64,000 bases of DNA from Pseudomonas sp. H9 (GCF_004353925.1 NZ_SMOK01000002.1:114968-178967); one strand, 5' to 3'; shown: positions 1 through 15,668, counted from the first letter of the stretch. Notes: generated from the sequence alone by a model not told the origin. Program-made: numbers and translations.

Positions 1-2
1 AC

Positions 3-1255
<1,253 letters not shown>

Positions 1256-1256
<1 letters not shown>

Positions 1257-2719
1257 TGACGATGCCATTGAGTAAACTTTTCGCCCAGGCCAGCCGTGAT
1301 CCGCTGATCCGCGAGTTGACGCTGGACAGCCGCAAAGTCCGCCCGGGTGATTTGTTCCTGGCGGTGCCGGGTGCGCTGGTAGACGGTCGCGACCACATTG
1401 CCGATGCGCTCAAGCGCGGTGCGGCTGCGGTCGCCTATGAGGCACAAGGTGCCACTGTGCTGCCGATCACCGAAGCACCGTTGATTCCGGTCAAGGGCCT
1501 GATCGCCCAGCTGTCGGACATTGCCGGGCGCTTTTATGGCGAGCCGAGCCGTCAGCTTGATCTGGTCGGTGTGACTGGCACCAACGGCAAAACCAGCGTC
1601 ACCCAATTGGTGGCCCAGGCCCTGGACAAACTCGGCCAGCGCTGCGGCCTGATCGGCACCCTGGGTACCGGTTTTTACGGCGAGCTGCAAAGTGGCCGTC
1701 TGACCACACCAGACCCGATTGCGGTGCAGGCGACGCTGAATGATTTGAAGAAGGCGGGTGCCAAAGCGGTTGCTATGGAGGTCTCTTCCCACGCCCTGGA
1801 TCAGGGGCGGGTGGCCGCACTGGAATTCGATATCGCGGTGATGACTAACCTGTCGCGCGATCACCTCGACTACCACGGCAGCATGCAGGCCTACGAAGAT
1901 GCCAAGGCGCGATTGTTCGCCTGGCCGAACCTGCGGTGCCGCGTGGTTAACCTGGATGACGACTTTGGTCGTCGCCTGGCCAGCGAGCACGCCGAATCGC
2001 GCCTGATCAGCTACAGCCTTAACGACAGCAGTGCCTCGCTGTACTGCCGCGAAGCGCATTTTGATGACGATGGCGTGCGTGCCGTGATTGTCACCGCCCA
2101 AGGTGAGCGTACTTTGCGCAGCCGCCTGCTTGGTCGTTTCAACCTGAGCAACATGCTGGCGGCTGTCGGTACTCTGCTGGCGCTGGACTATGCGCTGGAT
2201 GAAATTCTCAAGGTAACGCCGTTGCTTGAGGGGCCGGTTGGTCGTATGCAGCGCCTCGGTGGTGGTAGCAAGCCGCTGGTGGTTGTCGATTATGCCCATA
2301 CCCCGGATGCCCTGGAGCAAGTGCTGCAAGCGCTGCGCCCGCACGCCAAGGGTCAGTTGCTGTGCCTGTTCGGTTGCGGTGGTGATCGCGATCGCGGCAA
2401 GCGTCCGTTGATGGCCGAAGTGGCCGAACGCCTGGCTGACCGGGTGCTGGTCACCGATGACAACCCGCGTACTGAAGACCCGCAACAGATTTTTGCCGAC
2501 ATTCGCCCTGGCTTTGCCAGTGCTGATGCGGTGCAGTTCGTCGCCGGGCGTGGCGCGGCGATTGCTCAGCTGATTGCCAGCGCAGGCGTTGATGATGTGA
2601 TCGTTCTGGCCGGTAAAGGCCATGAGGATTATCAGGAAATCAACGGCCAGCGCCACGATTTCTCCGACCTTGTCGAAGCCGAAAAAGCCCTTGCTGTCTG
2701 GGAGGCTCCCCATGCTTAA
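1256..2719 (+). CDS. murE: UDP-MurNAc-tripeptide synthetase MurE (meso-diaminopimelate adding)
   Basis: Cytoplasmic Mur ligase that adds meso-diaminopimelate to UDP-MurNAc-L-Ala-D-Glu using ATP. The protein is 487 aa, normal for the family. The ATP loop TGTNGKTS is at residues 108-115 and the D-N-P-R motif that marks diaminopimelate rather than lysine specificity is at 402-405. I chose the ATG that overlaps the ftsI stop; a TTG lies one codon upstream and a second ATG two codons downstream. The 3' end overlaps murF by 8 bases, so the two are very likely translationally coupled. Confidence 0.97.
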
Positions 2720-4079
2720 GCCCTTGACGCTCAGCCAGTTGACCGCGCCGTTGCAGGGCCGCCTGCTGGGTGGCGATGCACAATTCAACGGCGTTAGCAT
2801 CGACAGCCGTGCCATTGTTGCCGGGCAACTGTTTGTTGCGCTGGCCGGCCCGCGTTTTGACGGTCACGATTACCTGAATGATGTTCAGGCCAAAGGCGCC
2901 GTTGCCGCGCTGGTGGAGCGCGAAGTGCCAGGCAGTAGCCTGCCGCAACTGCTGGTTGCCGATTGCCGGCTGGCCCTGGGCCAGTTGGGTGCGCTCAACC
3001 GCGCTGCGTTCGACAAACCCGTCGCTGCCATCACCGGTTCCAGCGGCAAGACCACGGTGAAGGAAATGCTCGCCAGCATTCTGCACACCCGTGGCCCGGT
3101 TCTGGCGACCCGCGGCAACCTGAACAACGACCTCGGTGCCCCCCTGACATTGCTTGAAATCGCTGCCGAACATACGGCGGCAGTCATCGAGCTGGGCGCT
3201 TCGCGCATCGGTGAAATTGCCTACACCGTTGGCCTGACCAAGCCGCAGGTAGCGTTGCTTAACAACGCAGGGACCGCGCACGTCGGCGAGTTCGGCGGGC
3301 CAGAAAAAATTGTCGAAGCCAAAGGCGAAATCATCGAAGGCCTGAATCAGGATGGCGTTGCCGTATTGAACCTGGATGACAAAGCCTTTGGCATCTGGAA
3401 ACAACGCGCCGGCAATCGCCGTGTGCTGACCTTTGCGCTGAACAACCCGAGCGCTGATTTGCACGCCAGCAATATTGCTCAGGATCAGCGCGGTTGCCCG
3501 GCGTTCGATCTGCACAGCCCAATGGGTGTAGCGCGGGTGCAACTGAACCTGCTTGGCACCCATAACGTTGCCAACGCCCTGGCCGCAGCTGCTGCAGCGC
3601 ATGCCTTTGGTCTGACGCTGGACGGTATCGTCGAGGGCTTGAATAACGTGCAACCGGTCAAGGGCCGCACTGTGGTGCAGATGGCTGCCAACGGTGTGCG
3701 GGTGATCGACGACACATACAACGCAAACCCCACCTCCATGTGCGCTGCCGTTGATATACTCGCCGGCTTTTCCGGGCGCACCGTTCTGGTGCTCGGGGAT
3801 ATCGGCGAACTGGGCCAGTGGGCTGAGGAAGGGCATCGGCAGGTAGGCGAGTACGCCAAAGACAAGGTATCGGCACTCTACGCAGTGGGGCAGAACATGG
3901 CTCACGCGGTAGCGGCGTTCGGTGCCAATGCCCGACATTTCGCTAATCAAGCTGACCTGATCGACGCCGTTCGCGCCGAACAGGCCACCAACACCACTAT
4001 TTTGATCAAAGGTTCGCGCAGCGCTGCGATGGAGAACGTCGTAGCGGCTTTGTGTGGTCCCAGCGGGGAGAAACATTAA
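2712..4079 (+). CDS. murF: UDP-MurNAc-tripeptide--D-Ala-D-Ala ligase MurF
   Basis: Adds the D-Ala-D-Ala dipeptide, made by Ddl, to UDP-MurNAc-tripeptide, finishing the cytoplasmic UDP-MurNAc-pentapeptide. It has 455 aa, with the Mur-ligase ATP loop ITGSSGKTT at residues 107-115 and the D-D-T-Y-N-A-N-P segment of the C-terminal part. The start was set at the ATG beginning MLKPLTL inside the end of murE, because longer in-frame versions extend deep into murE. Its stop shares bases with the mraY start. Confidence 0.97.
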   Translation: MLKPLTLSQLTAPLQGRLLGGDAQFNGVSIDSRAIVAGQLFVALAGPRFDGHDYLNDVQAKGAVAALVEREVPGSSLPQLLVADCRLALGQLGALNRAAFDKPVAAITGSSGKTTVKEMLASILHTRGPVLATRGNLNNDLGAPLTLLEIAAEHTAAVIELGASRIGEIAYTVGLTKPQVALLNNAGTAHVGEFGGPEKIVEAKGEIIEGLNQDGVAVLNLDDKAFGIWKQRAGNRRVLTFALNNPSADLHASNIAQDQRGCPAFDLHSPMGVARVQLNLLGTHNVANALAAAAAAHAFGLTLDGIVEGLNNVQPVKGRTVVQMAANGVRVIDDTYNANPTSMCAAVDILAGFSGRTVLVLGDIGELGQWAEEGHRQVGEYAKDKVSALYAVGQNMAHAVAAFGANARHFANQADLIDAVRAEQATNTTILIKGSRSAAMENVVAALCGPSGEKH

Positions 4080-5161
4080 TGCTGCTGCTGTTGGCTGAGT
4101 ATCTGCAACAGTTTTACAAGGGCTTCGCGGTCTTCCAGTACCTGTCCCTGCGCGGGATTCTTGGTGTGCTGACCGCGTTGTCGCTGGCCCTGTGGTTGGG
4201 CCCCTGGATGATCCGTACCTTGCAGATTCGCCAGATCGGCCAAGCGGTTCGTAATGACGGCCCGCAATCGCACTTGTCCAAATCCGGCACTCCGACCATG
4301 GGTGGTGCCCTGATTCTTTCGGCTATCGGTATCAGCACCTTGCTGTGGGCCGACCTGACCAACCGTTACGTTTGGGTGGTGCTGATCGTTACTTTACTGT
4401 TCGGCGCGATCGGCTGGGTTGATGACTACCGCAAAGTCATCGAGAAAAACTCGCGTGGCCTGCCAAGCCGCTGGAAGTATTTCTGGCAATCGGTGTTCGG
4501 CCTGGGCGCGGCGATTTTCCTTTACATGACAGCACCGAGCAGCGTTGAAACCACGCTGATCGTTCCGATGCTCAAGGATGTCACCATCCCGCTGGGCATT
4601 GGCTTTGTAGTGCTGACCTATTTCGTGATTGTCGGCTCAAGCAACGCGGTCAACCTGACTGACGGTCTGGACGGCCTGGCGATCATGCCAACGGTTATGG
4701 TCGGCGGTGCCCTGGGTATCTTCTGCTACCTCTCGGGTAACGTGAAGTTCGCCGAATACTTGCTGATTCCTTACGTGCCGGGTGCCGGTGAGCTGATTGT
4801 CTTCTGCGGCGCGTTGATTGGTGCCGGTTTGGGCTTTCTGTGGTTCAACACCTATCCGGCCCAGGTGTTCATGGGCGATGTCGGTGCGCTGGCACTGGGC
4901 GCAGCGCTGGGCACTATCGCGGTCATCGTTCGTCAGGAAATCGTCCTGTTCATCATGGGCGGCGTGTTCGTCATGGAGACCTTGTCGGTGGTGATCCAGG
5001 TCGCTTCGTTCAAGCTGACCGGCAAGCGGGTGTTCCGTATGGCCCCGATCCACCACCATTTTGAACTCAAGGGTTGGCCCGAGCCTCGGGTGATCGTCCG
5101 CTTCTGGATTATCACCGTGATTCTGGTGCTGATCGGCCTTGCCACCCTGAAACTGAGGTAG
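4079..5161 (+). CDS. mraY: Phospho-MurNAc-pentapeptide transferase MraY
   Basis: Integral inner-membrane enzyme that moves phospho-MurNAc-pentapeptide from UDP to undecaprenyl phosphate, forming lipid I. At 360 aa it has exactly the usual length, with about ten hydrophobic segments. Catalytic signatures are visible: V-D-D-Y-R-K at 114-119, N-L-T-D-G-L-D-G-L at 192-200, and the histidine-rich M-A-P-I-H-H-H-F motif near 322-330. The ATG at 4079 overlaps the murF stop (TAATG arrangement); an upstream in-frame extension is inside murF and was rejected. Confidence 0.98.
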   Translation: MLLLLAEYLQQFYKGFAVFQYLSLRGILGVLTALSLALWLGPWMIRTLQIRQIGQAVRNDGPQSHLSKSGTPTMGGALILSAIGISTLLWADLTNRYVWVVLIVTLLFGAIGWVDDYRKVIEKNSRGLPSRWKYFWQSVFGLGAAIFLYMTAPSSVETTLIVPMLKDVTIPLGIGFVVLTYFVIVGSSNAVNLTDGLDGLAIMPTVMVGGALGIFCYLSGNVKFAEYLLIPYVPGAGELIVFCGALIGAGLGFLWFNTYPAQVFMGDVGALALGAALGTIAVIVRQEIVLFIMGGVFVMETLSVVIQVASFKLTGKRVFRMAPIHHHFELKGWPEPRVIVRFWIITVILVLIGLATLKLR

Positions 5162-5167
5162 AAACGC

Positions 5168-6514
5168 GTGTCACTGATCGCTTCTGACCACTTCCGCATC
5201 GTTGTCGGCCTCGGCAAGAGCGGCATGTCCCTGGTTCGCTTCCTGGCGAACCGGGGCATTGCCTTTGCGGTCGTCGACACCCGTGAACAACCGCCGGAGC
5301 TGGAAACCCTGCGTCGCGATTACCCGCAGGTAGAAGTGCGCTGTGGAGAACTGGACGTCGAGTTTCTGTGCCGCGCCGACGAGTTGTACGTCAGCCCCGG
5401 CCTGGCCCTGGCCACCCCTGCCTTGCAGCAAGCGGCGGCCCGTGGCGTGAAATTGTCCGGCGATATCGAACTGTTCGCGCGCAATGCCAAGGCGCCGGTC
5501 ATCGCCATCAGCGGCTCTAACGCCAAGAGCACCGTGACCACGCTGGTCGGTGAAATGGCTGCAGCGGCGGGTAAGCGTGTCGCCGTGGGCGGCAACCTCG
5601 GTACGCCGGCGTTGGACTTGCTCAGCGATGACGTCGAGTTGTACGTGTTGGAGTTGTCGAGTTTCCAGCTGGAAACCACCGATCAACTCAACGCCGAAGT
5701 CGCCACTGTGCTCAACGTCAGTGAAGACCACATGGACCGCTACAGCGGTCTGCCGGCTTATCACCTGGCCAAGCACCGGATCTTCCGTGGCGCGCGGCAA
5801 GTGGTGGTCAACCGTCAGGATGCCCTGACTCGCCCGCTGCTGGCAGAAGGTCAGCCGTGCTGGACCTTTGGTTTGAACACCCCTGATTTCAAAGCCTTCG
5901 GCTTGCGCGAAGAAAACGGCGAGAAGTACCTGGCGTTCGAATTCCAGAATCTGATGCCGGTGCGCGAGTTGAAGATCCGCGGCGCGCACAACCAGTCCAA
6001 TGCCCTGGCAGCACTGGCCTTGGGGCACGCTGTAGGTTTGCCGTTTGACGCCATGCTGGCCAGTTTGCGCAACTTTTCCGGCCTTGCCCATCGCTGCCAG
6101 TGGCTGCGTGAGCGCGACGGCGTGAACTGGTACGACGACTCCAAAGCTACCAACGTTGGTGCTGCGCTGGCGGCAATCGAAGGTCTGGGGACCGATATCG
6201 ACGGCAAGTTGGTACTGGTTGCCGGCGGTGACGGTAAAGGTGCTGATTTCAGCGCGCTGCGTGCGCCGGTTGCGGCGTACTGCCGTGCCGTCGTGTTGCT
6301 GGGTCGTGATGCCGAGCTGCTGGCTCAGGCCTTGGGCGATGACGTGCCACTGATTCGGGTCAAAACCCTGGATGAAGCGGTAGAGCGTTCCGCTGCCTTG
6401 GCCCAGCCTGGTGATGCTGTGCTGCTGTCGCCGGCCTGCGCCAGCCTCGACATGTTCAAGAACTTCGAAGAGCGTGGGCGCTTGTTCGCCCAGGCCGTAG
6501 GAGGGCTGGCATGA
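5168..6514 (+). CDS. murD: UDP-MurNAc-L-alanine--D-glutamate ligase MurD
   Basis: Cytoplasmic Mur ligase that adds D-glutamate to UDP-MurNAc-L-Ala. The 448-aa protein has the N-terminal Rossmann fold (VVGLGKSG near residues 12-19) and the ATP loop GSNAKST at 116-122. The start is a GTG six bases after the mraY stop. It ends in ATGA, sharing four bases with the ftsW start, so the two genes are coupled. The family assignment is certain from the motifs and its place in the cluster. Confidence 0.97.
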   Translation: MSLIASDHFRIVVGLGKSGMSLVRFLANRGIAFAVVDTREQPPELETLRRDYPQVEVRCGELDVEFLCRADELYVSPGLALATPALQQAAARGVKLSGDIELFARNAKAPVIAISGSNAKSTVTTLVGEMAAAAGKRVAVGGNLGTPALDLLSDDVELYVLELSSFQLETTDQLNAEVATVLNVSEDHMDRYSGLPAYHLAKHRIFRGARQVVVNRQDALTRPLLAEGQPCWTFGLNTPDFKAFGLREENGEKYLAFEFQNLMPVRELKIRGAHNQSNALAALALGHAVGLPFDAMLASLRNFSGLAHRCQWLRERDGVNWYDDSKATNVGAALAAIEGLGTDIDGKLVLVAGGDGKGADFSALRAPVAAYCRAVVLLGRDAELLAQALGDDVPLIRVKTLDEAVERSAALAQPGDAVLLSPACASLDMFKNFEERGRLFAQAVGGLA

Positions 6515-7725
6515 TCTTCGGCATCATCAAGCCTTATCCTTCGCCGCTGATCAGCGGTCGCGGTATCGACCTCGATTTCGCCATGCTCGCCGGCTGCCTG
6601 GCGCTGCTTGGTCTTGGCCTGGTGATGATCACTTCGGCGTCCTCGGAAGTGGCCGCCGCACAATCGGGTAACCCGCTGTACCACATGTTCCGCCACCTGG
6701 TGTATGTGGCCATTGGTGTGGTCGCCTGTGTCGTCACCATGATGGTACCGATCGCCACCTGGCAGAAGATGGGCTTTGCCATGCTGGTGTGCGCCTTTGG
6801 CCTGCTGGTGCTGGTACTGGTACCCGGCATCGGTCGCGAAGTAAACGGTTCGATGCGCTGGATCGGCTTTAGCTTCTTCAACGTCCAGCCTTCGGAAATC
6901 GCCAAGGTGTTCGTGGTGATTTACCTCGCCGGTTACCTGGTGCGTCGCCAGACCGAAGTGCGGGAAAGCTGGATGGGCTTCTTCAAGCCGTTCATCGTGT
7001 TGTTGCCGATGGCCGGTCTGCTGCTGATGGAGCCGGACTTCGGTGCCACCGTCGTCATGATGGGCGCTGCGGCCGCGATGCTGTTCCTCGGCGGGGTGGG
7101 TTTGTTCCGCTTCAGTTTGATGGTAGTGCTGGCGGTGGCTGCGGTGTTCGTTCTGGTGCAGGCCCAGCCGTACCGGATGGCACGTTTGATCACCTTCACC
7201 GACCCATGGTCCGACCAGTTTGGTTCGGGTTACCAGCTGACTCAGGCATTGATTGCATTCGGTCGTGGCGAATGGTTCGGCGTCGGCCTTGGCAATAGCG
7301 TGCAGAAGCAGTTCTACCTGCCTGAAGCGCACACTGACTTTGTGTTCTCGGTACTGGCCGAAGAGCTGGGTGTGGTCGGCTCGCTGGTGACCGTGGCGCT
7401 GTTCGTATTCGTCACCGTGCGTGCCTTGTACATCGGTTTGTGGGCTGAAAAAGCCAAACAGTACTTTGCTGCCTATACGGCCTTTGGCCTGGCCTTCCTG
7501 TGGATCGGTCAGTTCCTGATCAACATCGGCGTGAACGTCGGCTTGCTGCCGACCAAAGGCTTGACCCTGCCGTTCCTCAGTTACGGCGGTAGTTCGCTGG
7601 TGATCTGCTGCGCCTGTGTCGGGCTGTTATTGCGGATCGAGTGGGAGAGTCGCACTCACCTGGGCAGCGAAGAGCACGAGTTCAAAGAGAGCGATTTTGC
7701 CGAGGAGCCGCATCATGGCCGCTGA
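6511..7725 (+). CDS. ftsW: Septal peptidoglycan glycosyltransferase FtsW
   Basis: SEDS-family polytopic membrane protein that polymerises lipid II at the division septum in complex with FtsI. The protein has 404 aa and about ten hydrophobic segments. The SEDS signature P-F-L-S-Y-G-G-S-S-L is near residues 352-361, and the conserved V-N-G-S-M-R-W and Q-P-S-E segments lie near 110-130. ATG overlaps the murD stop, and the end overlaps murG by 11 bases. Confidence 0.97.
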   Translation: MIFGIIKPYPSPLISGRGIDLDFAMLAGCLALLGLGLVMITSASSEVAAAQSGNPLYHMFRHLVYVAIGVVACVVTMMVPIATWQKMGFAMLVCAFGLLVLVLVPGIGREVNGSMRWIGFSFFNVQPSEIAKVFVVIYLAGYLVRRQTEVRESWMGFFKPFIVLLPMAGLLLMEPDFGATVVMMGAAAAMLFLGGVGLFRFSLMVVLAVAAVFVLVQAQPYRMARLITFTDPWSDQFGSGYQLTQALIAFGRGEWFGVGLGNSVQKQFYLPEAHTDFVFSVLAEELGVVGSLVTVALFVFVTVRALYIGLWAEKAKQYFAAYTAFGLAFLWIGQFLINIGVNVGLLPTKGLTLPFLSYGGSSLVICCACVGLLLRIEWESRTHLGSEEHEFKESDFAEEPHHGR

Positions 7726-8786
7726 CGGCAAGAATGTATTGATCATGGCAGGCGGAACCGGGGGCCACGTGTTCCCGGCACTCGCCTGCGCCCGTGAGTT
7801 CCAGGCACGTGGTTACACCGTGCACTGGCTGGGCACCCCGCGTGGCATCGAGAACGAACTGGTGCCGCAGGCGGGCCTGCAACTGCATTTGATTCAGGTC
7901 ACCGGCCTGCGCGGCAAGGGCAAACTGTCGTTGCTCAAGGCGCCGTTCACCCTGGTTAAAGCGGTGCTGCAGGCGCGACGCATCATTCGCCAACTCAAAC
8001 CGGTCTGTGTGATCGGTTTTGGTGGTTACGTGACTGGCCCTGGCGGTGTGGCTGCCCGGTTGTGTGGTGTGCCAGTGGTGGTGCACGAACAGAATGCCCG
8101 TGCCGGTACCGCCAATCGGCTGCTGGTGCCGTTGGCTGGCCGAGTCTGCGAAGCTTTCCCCGGCACATTTGCTGCGTCGGACAAATTGCGCACTACCGGA
8201 AACCCGGTGCGCAGTGAGCTGTTTATGGACATGCCACGCGAACCCTTGGGCGCGCGTCGGCCACGTTTGTTGGTGCTGGGCGGAAGCCTGGGCGCCGAAC
8301 CGCTGAACAAACTGCTGCCCCAGGCTTTGGCCCAGGTACCTGTGGACATCCGTCCTGAGGTTTTCCACCAGGCTGGCAAGCAGCACGACCAGATTACCGC
8401 CGAGCGTTATCGCGAAGCAGGAGTCGAGGCTCAGGTAGAGCCGTTCATTAAAGACATGGCCAAGGCCTACGCCTGGGCCGATCTGGTGGTCTGTCGCGCA
8501 GGTGCGCTGACCGTGAGTGAACTGGCTGCGGCCGGCTTGCCTTCGATGCTGGTGCCTTTGCCCCACGCCATTGACGATCACCAGACCCACAACGCCCATT
8601 ATCTGGCCCGCGAAGGCGCTGCCTTCCTGATGCCACAAGCGACAACTGGCGCAGCGCAACTCGCTGAACGCCTGAACGAGGTGCTGATGCAACCGGAAAA
8701 ACTCTCCACCATGGCGGCCACTGCCCGTCGCCTGGCTAAACCTGCAGCAACCCGCACCGTGGTCGATATCTGCCTGGAGGTGGCTC

Positions 8787-8794
<8 letters not shown>
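7715..8794 (+). CDS. murG: Lipid II synthase MurG (N-acetylglucosaminyltransferase)
   Basis: Peripheral membrane GT28-family enzyme that transfers GlcNAc from UDP-GlcNAc to lipid I, giving lipid II. The protein is 359 aa with the glycine-rich loop G-G-T-G-G-H at residues 13-18 and the C-terminal UDP-GlcNAc site (S-E-L-A-A-A-G-L-P and D-D-H-Q segments). I placed the start at the ATG giving MAADGKN; a 33-residue upstream extension lies inside ftsW and does not look like MurG. It overlaps murC by 8 bases. Confidence 0.97.
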
Positions 8795-11197
<2,403 letters not shown>

Positions 11198-11201
11198 GCC
11201 C

Positions 11202-12071
11202 ATGCAAGGCGCGATGTTACGTCATCAGCAACCCGCCACCGGCCGTAACAAGCCGGTGCCGCGTGGTGCCAGCCGAATGGTGGCCAAGGAGCCATTGTCG
11301 GCGCGCCTGCCCAAGGCCAATTTCAGCGTTTTCAAGCGTCTGCTCTGGCCGGTGCTGTTGGTCGCGGCAGGTTTTGGTGCCTACGAAGGTGCGCAACGCC
11401 TGATGCCGTATGCCGACCGGCCGATAACCAAGATCGCGGTGCAGGGCGATCTCAGCTACATCAGCCAGCAAGCGGTGCAGCAGCGTATTGCCCCCTATGT
11501 GGCGGCCAGCTTCTTCACCGTCGACCTGGCCAGCATGCGCGCTGAGCTGGAACAGATGCCCTGGATCGCGCACGCCGAAGTTCGGCGGGTGTGGCCGGAT
11601 GAAGTAGTGATCCGCCTGGAAGAACAGTTGCCAGTGGCGCGCTGGGGCGAAGAAGCCTTGCTCAATAACCAGGGCCAGGCTTTCACCCCGCGCGAGCTGG
11701 CCAACTATGAGCACCTGCCGCAGCTGTTCGGGCCGCAGCGGGCGCAGCAACAAGTGATGCAGCAATATCAGGTACTGAGCCAGATGTTGCGGCCGATGGG
11801 CTTTTCGATTGCCCGCCTGGAAGTGCGTGAACGCGGCAGCTGGTTCCTGACCACTGGCGCCGGTAGCGCCGGGCCGGGCATCGAGCTGCTGTTGGGGCGC
11901 GACCATCTGGTGGAAAAAATGCGCCGTTTCATTGCCATTTACGACAAGACACTTAAAGAACAGATCACGAACATCGCCCGCATCGATCTGCGTTATGCCA
12001 ATGGCCTGGCCGTTGGCTGGCGGGAACCGATTGCACCGACGACGGCCCAACCCGCCGTTGCGAAGAATTAG
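11202..12071 (+). CDS. ftsQ: Cell-division protein FtsQ
   Basis: Bitopic inner-membrane divisome protein that links the early cytoplasmic ring to FtsL/FtsB and the septal synthase. The 289-aa protein has a basic cytoplasmic head, one hydrophobic segment near residues 43-62, then a periplasmic POTRA-like stretch ([10 protein letters not shown]) and the FtsQ domain. The ATG at 11202 follows the ddlB stop by four bases; a 25-residue in-frame extension would lie in ddlB and is not FtsQ-like. Confidence 0.95.
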   Translation: MQGAMLRHQQPATGRNKPVPRGASRMVAKEPLSARLPKANFSVFKRLLWPVLLVAAGFGAYEGAQRLMPYADRPITKIAVQGDLSYISQQAVQQRIAPYVAASFFTVDLASMRAELEQMPWIAHAEVRRVWPDEVVIRLEEQLPVARWGEEALLNNQGQAFTPRELANYEHLPQLFGPQRAQQQVMQQYQVLSQMLRPMGFSIARLEVRERGSWFLTTGAGSAGPGIELLLGRDHLVEKMRRFIAIYDKTLKEQITNIARIDLRYANGLAVGWREPIAPTTAQPAVAKN

Positions 12072-12085
12072 AGAGAGGCAGGACC

Positions 12086-13339
12086 ATGGCAAATGCGCAT
12101 AGCGGCAAAATGATCGTCGGGCTCGATATCGGCACCTCCAAGGTAGTGGCGCTGGTAGGCGAAGTCGCGGCCGACGGTACCCTGGAAATCGTCGGTATCG
12201 GCACCCACCCTTCGCGCGGGTTGAAGAAGGGTGTCGTGGTCAATATCGAATCGACCGTGCAGTCGATCCAGCGGGCGGTAGAAGAAGCCCAGCTGATGGC
12301 CGGTTGCCGGATTCACTCGGCGTTCGTGGGTGTGGCCGGCAATCACATTCGCAGCCTGAACTCTCACGGAATTGTTGCAATTCGCGACCGTGAAGTCAGT
12401 TCGGCAGACCTTGAGCGCGTCCTCGACGCCGCCCAGGCGGTTGCCATTCCGGCCGACCAGCGCGTTCTGCACACCCTGCCGCAGGACTATGTGATCGACA
12501 ACCAGGAAGGCGTGCGCGAGCCGCTGGGCATGTCCGGTGTGCGTCTGGAAGCCAAGGTTCACGTGGTCACCTGCGCCGTCAATGCCGCCCAGAACATTGA
12601 GAAATGTGTACGCCGTTGTGGCCTGGAAATCGACGACATCATCCTTGAGCAACTGGCTTCGGCCTATTCGGTGCTCACCGATGACGAGAAAGAACTGGGC
12701 GTGTGCCTGGTGGACATCGGTGGCGGCACCACTGACATCGCCATCTTCACCGAAGGCGCGATCCGTCACACCGCTGTGATCCCGATTGCCGGCGATCAGG
12801 TGACCAACGACATCGCCATGGCCCTGCGCACCCCGACCCAGTACGCCGAAGAAATCAAGATCCGTTACGCCTGCGCCCTGGCCAAGCTGGCCGGTGCCGG
12901 TGAAACCATCAAGGTGCCAAGTGTCGGTGATCGTCCGCCACGCGAACTGTCGCGTCAGGCCCTGGCAGAAGTGGTTGAGCCGCGCTACGACGAGCTGTTC
13001 ACCCTGATTCAGGCCGAACTGCGCCGCAGCGGCTACGAAGACCTGGTGCCTGCGGGCATCGTCTTGACCGGTGGCACCGCGAAGATGGAAGGCGCGGTAG
13101 AACTGGCCGAAGAGATTTTCCACATGCCGGTACGCCTGGGCGTGCCGCATAGCGTTCGGGGTCTGAGTGACGTCGTGCGCAACCCGATTTATTCCACCGG
13201 TGTGGGCCTGCTGACCTACGGCTTGCAGAAGCAGTCCGACGGCGTGTCCCTGACCGGTACCAGCAGCAACAACTATGGCGATGAACCCAAGGCACCGGCG
13301 TTCGAGCGTTTCACACGCTGGGTCAAAGGCAACTTTTAA
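12086..13339 (+). CDS. ftsA: Cell-division actin-like ATPase FtsA
   Basis: Actin-family protein that tethers FtsZ to the membrane. It has 417 aa, with the phosphate-1 segment G-L-D-I-G-T-S-K near residues 12-19 and the phosphate-2 segment V-D-I-G-G-G-T-T-D near 208-216. The C terminus (E-R-F-T-R-W-V-K-G-N-F) is the amphipathic membrane-targeting helix. A ribosome site (GAGAGAGGCAGG) precedes the ATG. It sits 56 bases before ftsZ. Confidence 0.97.
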   Translation: MANAHSGKMIVGLDIGTSKVVALVGEVAADGTLEIVGIGTHPSRGLKKGVVVNIESTVQSIQRAVEEAQLMAGCRIHSAFVGVAGNHIRSLNSHGIVAIRDREVSSADLERVLDAAQAVAIPADQRVLHTLPQDYVIDNQEGVREPLGMSGVRLEAKVHVVTCAVNAAQNIEKCVRRCGLEIDDIILEQLASAYSVLTDDEKELGVCLVDIGGGTTDIAIFTEGAIRHTAVIPIAGDQVTNDIAMALRTPTQYAEEIKIRYACALAKLAGAGETIKVPSVGDRPPRELSRQALAEVVEPRYDELFTLIQAELRRSGYEDLVPAGIVLTGGTAKMEGAVELAEEIFHMPVRLGVPHSVRGLSDVVRNPIYSTGVGLLTYGLQKQSDGVSLTGTSSNNYGDEPKAPAFERFTRWVKGNF

Positions 13340-13395
13340 AGTTTCAAAGCAGTAGTAGTAGGCGCGAAAACTAGAGAACTGTAAGGAGAGGGAAA

Positions 13396-14586
13396 ATGTT
13401 CGAGCTCGTAGACAACGTCCCGCAAAGTCCGGTCATTAAAGTGATCGGCGTCGGTGGCGGCGGTGGCAACGCCGTCAATCACATGGTCAAGAGCAACATC
13501 GAAGGCGTTGAGTTCATCTGCGCCAACACCGATGCTCAGGCGCTGAAAAACATCGGCGCACGTACCATTTTGCAACTGGGCACCGGCGTGACCAAGGGAC
13601 TGGGTGCTGGCGCCAATCCGGAAGTGGGCCGTCAGGCCGCTCTGGAAGACCGTGAGCGCATTGCCGAAGTGCTGCAGGGCACCAACATGGTGTTCATTAC
13701 TACGGGCATGGGCGGTGGTACCGGTACCGGTGCTGCGCCGATCATCGCCGAAGTGGCCAAGGAACTGGGTATTCTCACCGTTGCGGTGGTCACCCGTCCG
13801 TTCCCGTTCGAAGGCCGCAAGCGCATGCAGATCGCCGATGAAGGCATCCGTGCACTGGCAGACAGCGTCGACTCGCTGATCACCATCCCGAACGAGAAGC
13901 TGCTGACTATCCTCGGCAAAGACGCAAGCCTGCTGTCTGCTTTCGCCAAGGCTGACGATGTACTGGCTGGTGCCGTTCGCGGTATTTCCGACATCATCAA
14001 GCGTCCGGGCATGATCAACGTCGACTTCGCCGACGTACGTACCGTGATGAGCGAGATGGGCATGGCGATGATGGGCACTGGCTGCGCCAGCGGTCCGAAC
14101 CGTGCACGTGAAGCCACTGAAGCGGCAATCCGCAACCCGCTGCTCGAAGACGTCAACCTGCAGGGCGCGCGCGGTATTCTGGTCAACATCACCGCCGGTC
14201 CTGACCTGTCGCTGGGTGAGTACTCGGACGTGGGTAGCATCATCGAAGCCTTCGCTTCCGATCACGCCATGGTCAAGGTCGGTACCGTTATCGATCCGGA
14301 CATGCGTGACGAGCTGCACGTGACCGTGGTTGCCACTGGTCTGGGCGCAAAAATCGAGAAACCGGTAAAAGTCATCGACAACACCATGCAAACCGCTGCG
14401 ATGCAGACTGCCGCCCCGGCACCTGTTCGTCAGGAGCAATCGTCGGTGAACTACCGTGATCTGGAGCGTCCGACCGTCATGCGCAATCAGGCGCACGCCG
14501 GTGCAGCCGCTGCTGCCAAGCTCAATCCGCAAGACGATCTGGACTATCTGGACATCCCAGCTTTCCTGCGTCGTCAGGCCGATTGA
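13396..14586 (+). CDS. ftsZ: Cell-division GTPase FtsZ
   Basis: Tubulin-like GTPase that forms the Z ring. The 396-aa protein shows the tubulin signature G-G-G-T-G-T-G at residues 106-112, the catalytic T7-loop region N-V-D-F-A-D (about 205-210), a variable linker, and the conserved C-terminal peptide (D-Y-L-D-I-P-A-F-L) that binds FtsA and ZipA. A strong ribosome site (AAGGAGAGG) lies ahead of the ATG. It is the last division gene of the cluster. Confidence 0.98.
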   Translation: MFELVDNVPQSPVIKVIGVGGGGGNAVNHMVKSNIEGVEFICANTDAQALKNIGARTILQLGTGVTKGLGAGANPEVGRQAALEDRERIAEVLQGTNMVFITTGMGGGTGTGAAPIIAEVAKELGILTVAVVTRPFPFEGRKRMQIADEGIRALADSVDSLITIPNEKLLTILGKDASLLSAFAKADDVLAGAVRGISDIIKRPGMINVDFADVRTVMSEMGMAMMGTGCASGPNRAREATEAAIRNPLLEDVNLQGARGILVNITAGPDLSLGEYSDVGSIIEAFASDHAMVKVGTVIDPDMRDELHVTVVATGLGAKIEKPVKVIDNTMQTAAMQTAAPAPVRQEQSSVNYRDLERPTVMRNQAHAGAAAAAKLNPQDDLDYLDIPAFLRRQAD

Positions 14587-14640
14587 TGAAATTTATCAGG
14601 GGTATAAGGGTGATTGGTGTTCAGCAAAGGCCGGGTCTGG

Positions 14641-14646
14641 TATTAT
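14641..14646 (+). promoter_or_regulatory. Candidate -10 element for lpxC
   Basis: TATTAT lies 52 bases ahead of the lpxC ATG in the 111-base ftsZ-lpxC gap. No convincing -35 hexamer at 16-18 bases was found, so this is only a plausible promoter position that would separate lpxC expression from the division genes. Confidence 0.35.
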
Positions 14647-14685
14647 CCTCAGCCTTTGTTGATACCAGTTCGCAATTTGCGCTGA

Positions 14686-15609
<924 letters not shown>

Positions 15610-15633
15610 GTTCGAACACTCTCTCTAGTGATT

Positions 15634-15660
15634 AAGGCCACCTTCGGGTGGCCTTTTTTA
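15634..15660 (+). terminator. Rho-independent terminator of the dcw-lpxC cluster
   Basis: A 9-bp stem (AAGGCCACC / GGTGGCCTT) with a TTCG tetraloop is followed by a run of Ts. It lies 24 bases after the lpxC stop. Confidence 0.9.
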
Positions 15661-15668
15661 TAGCGCTT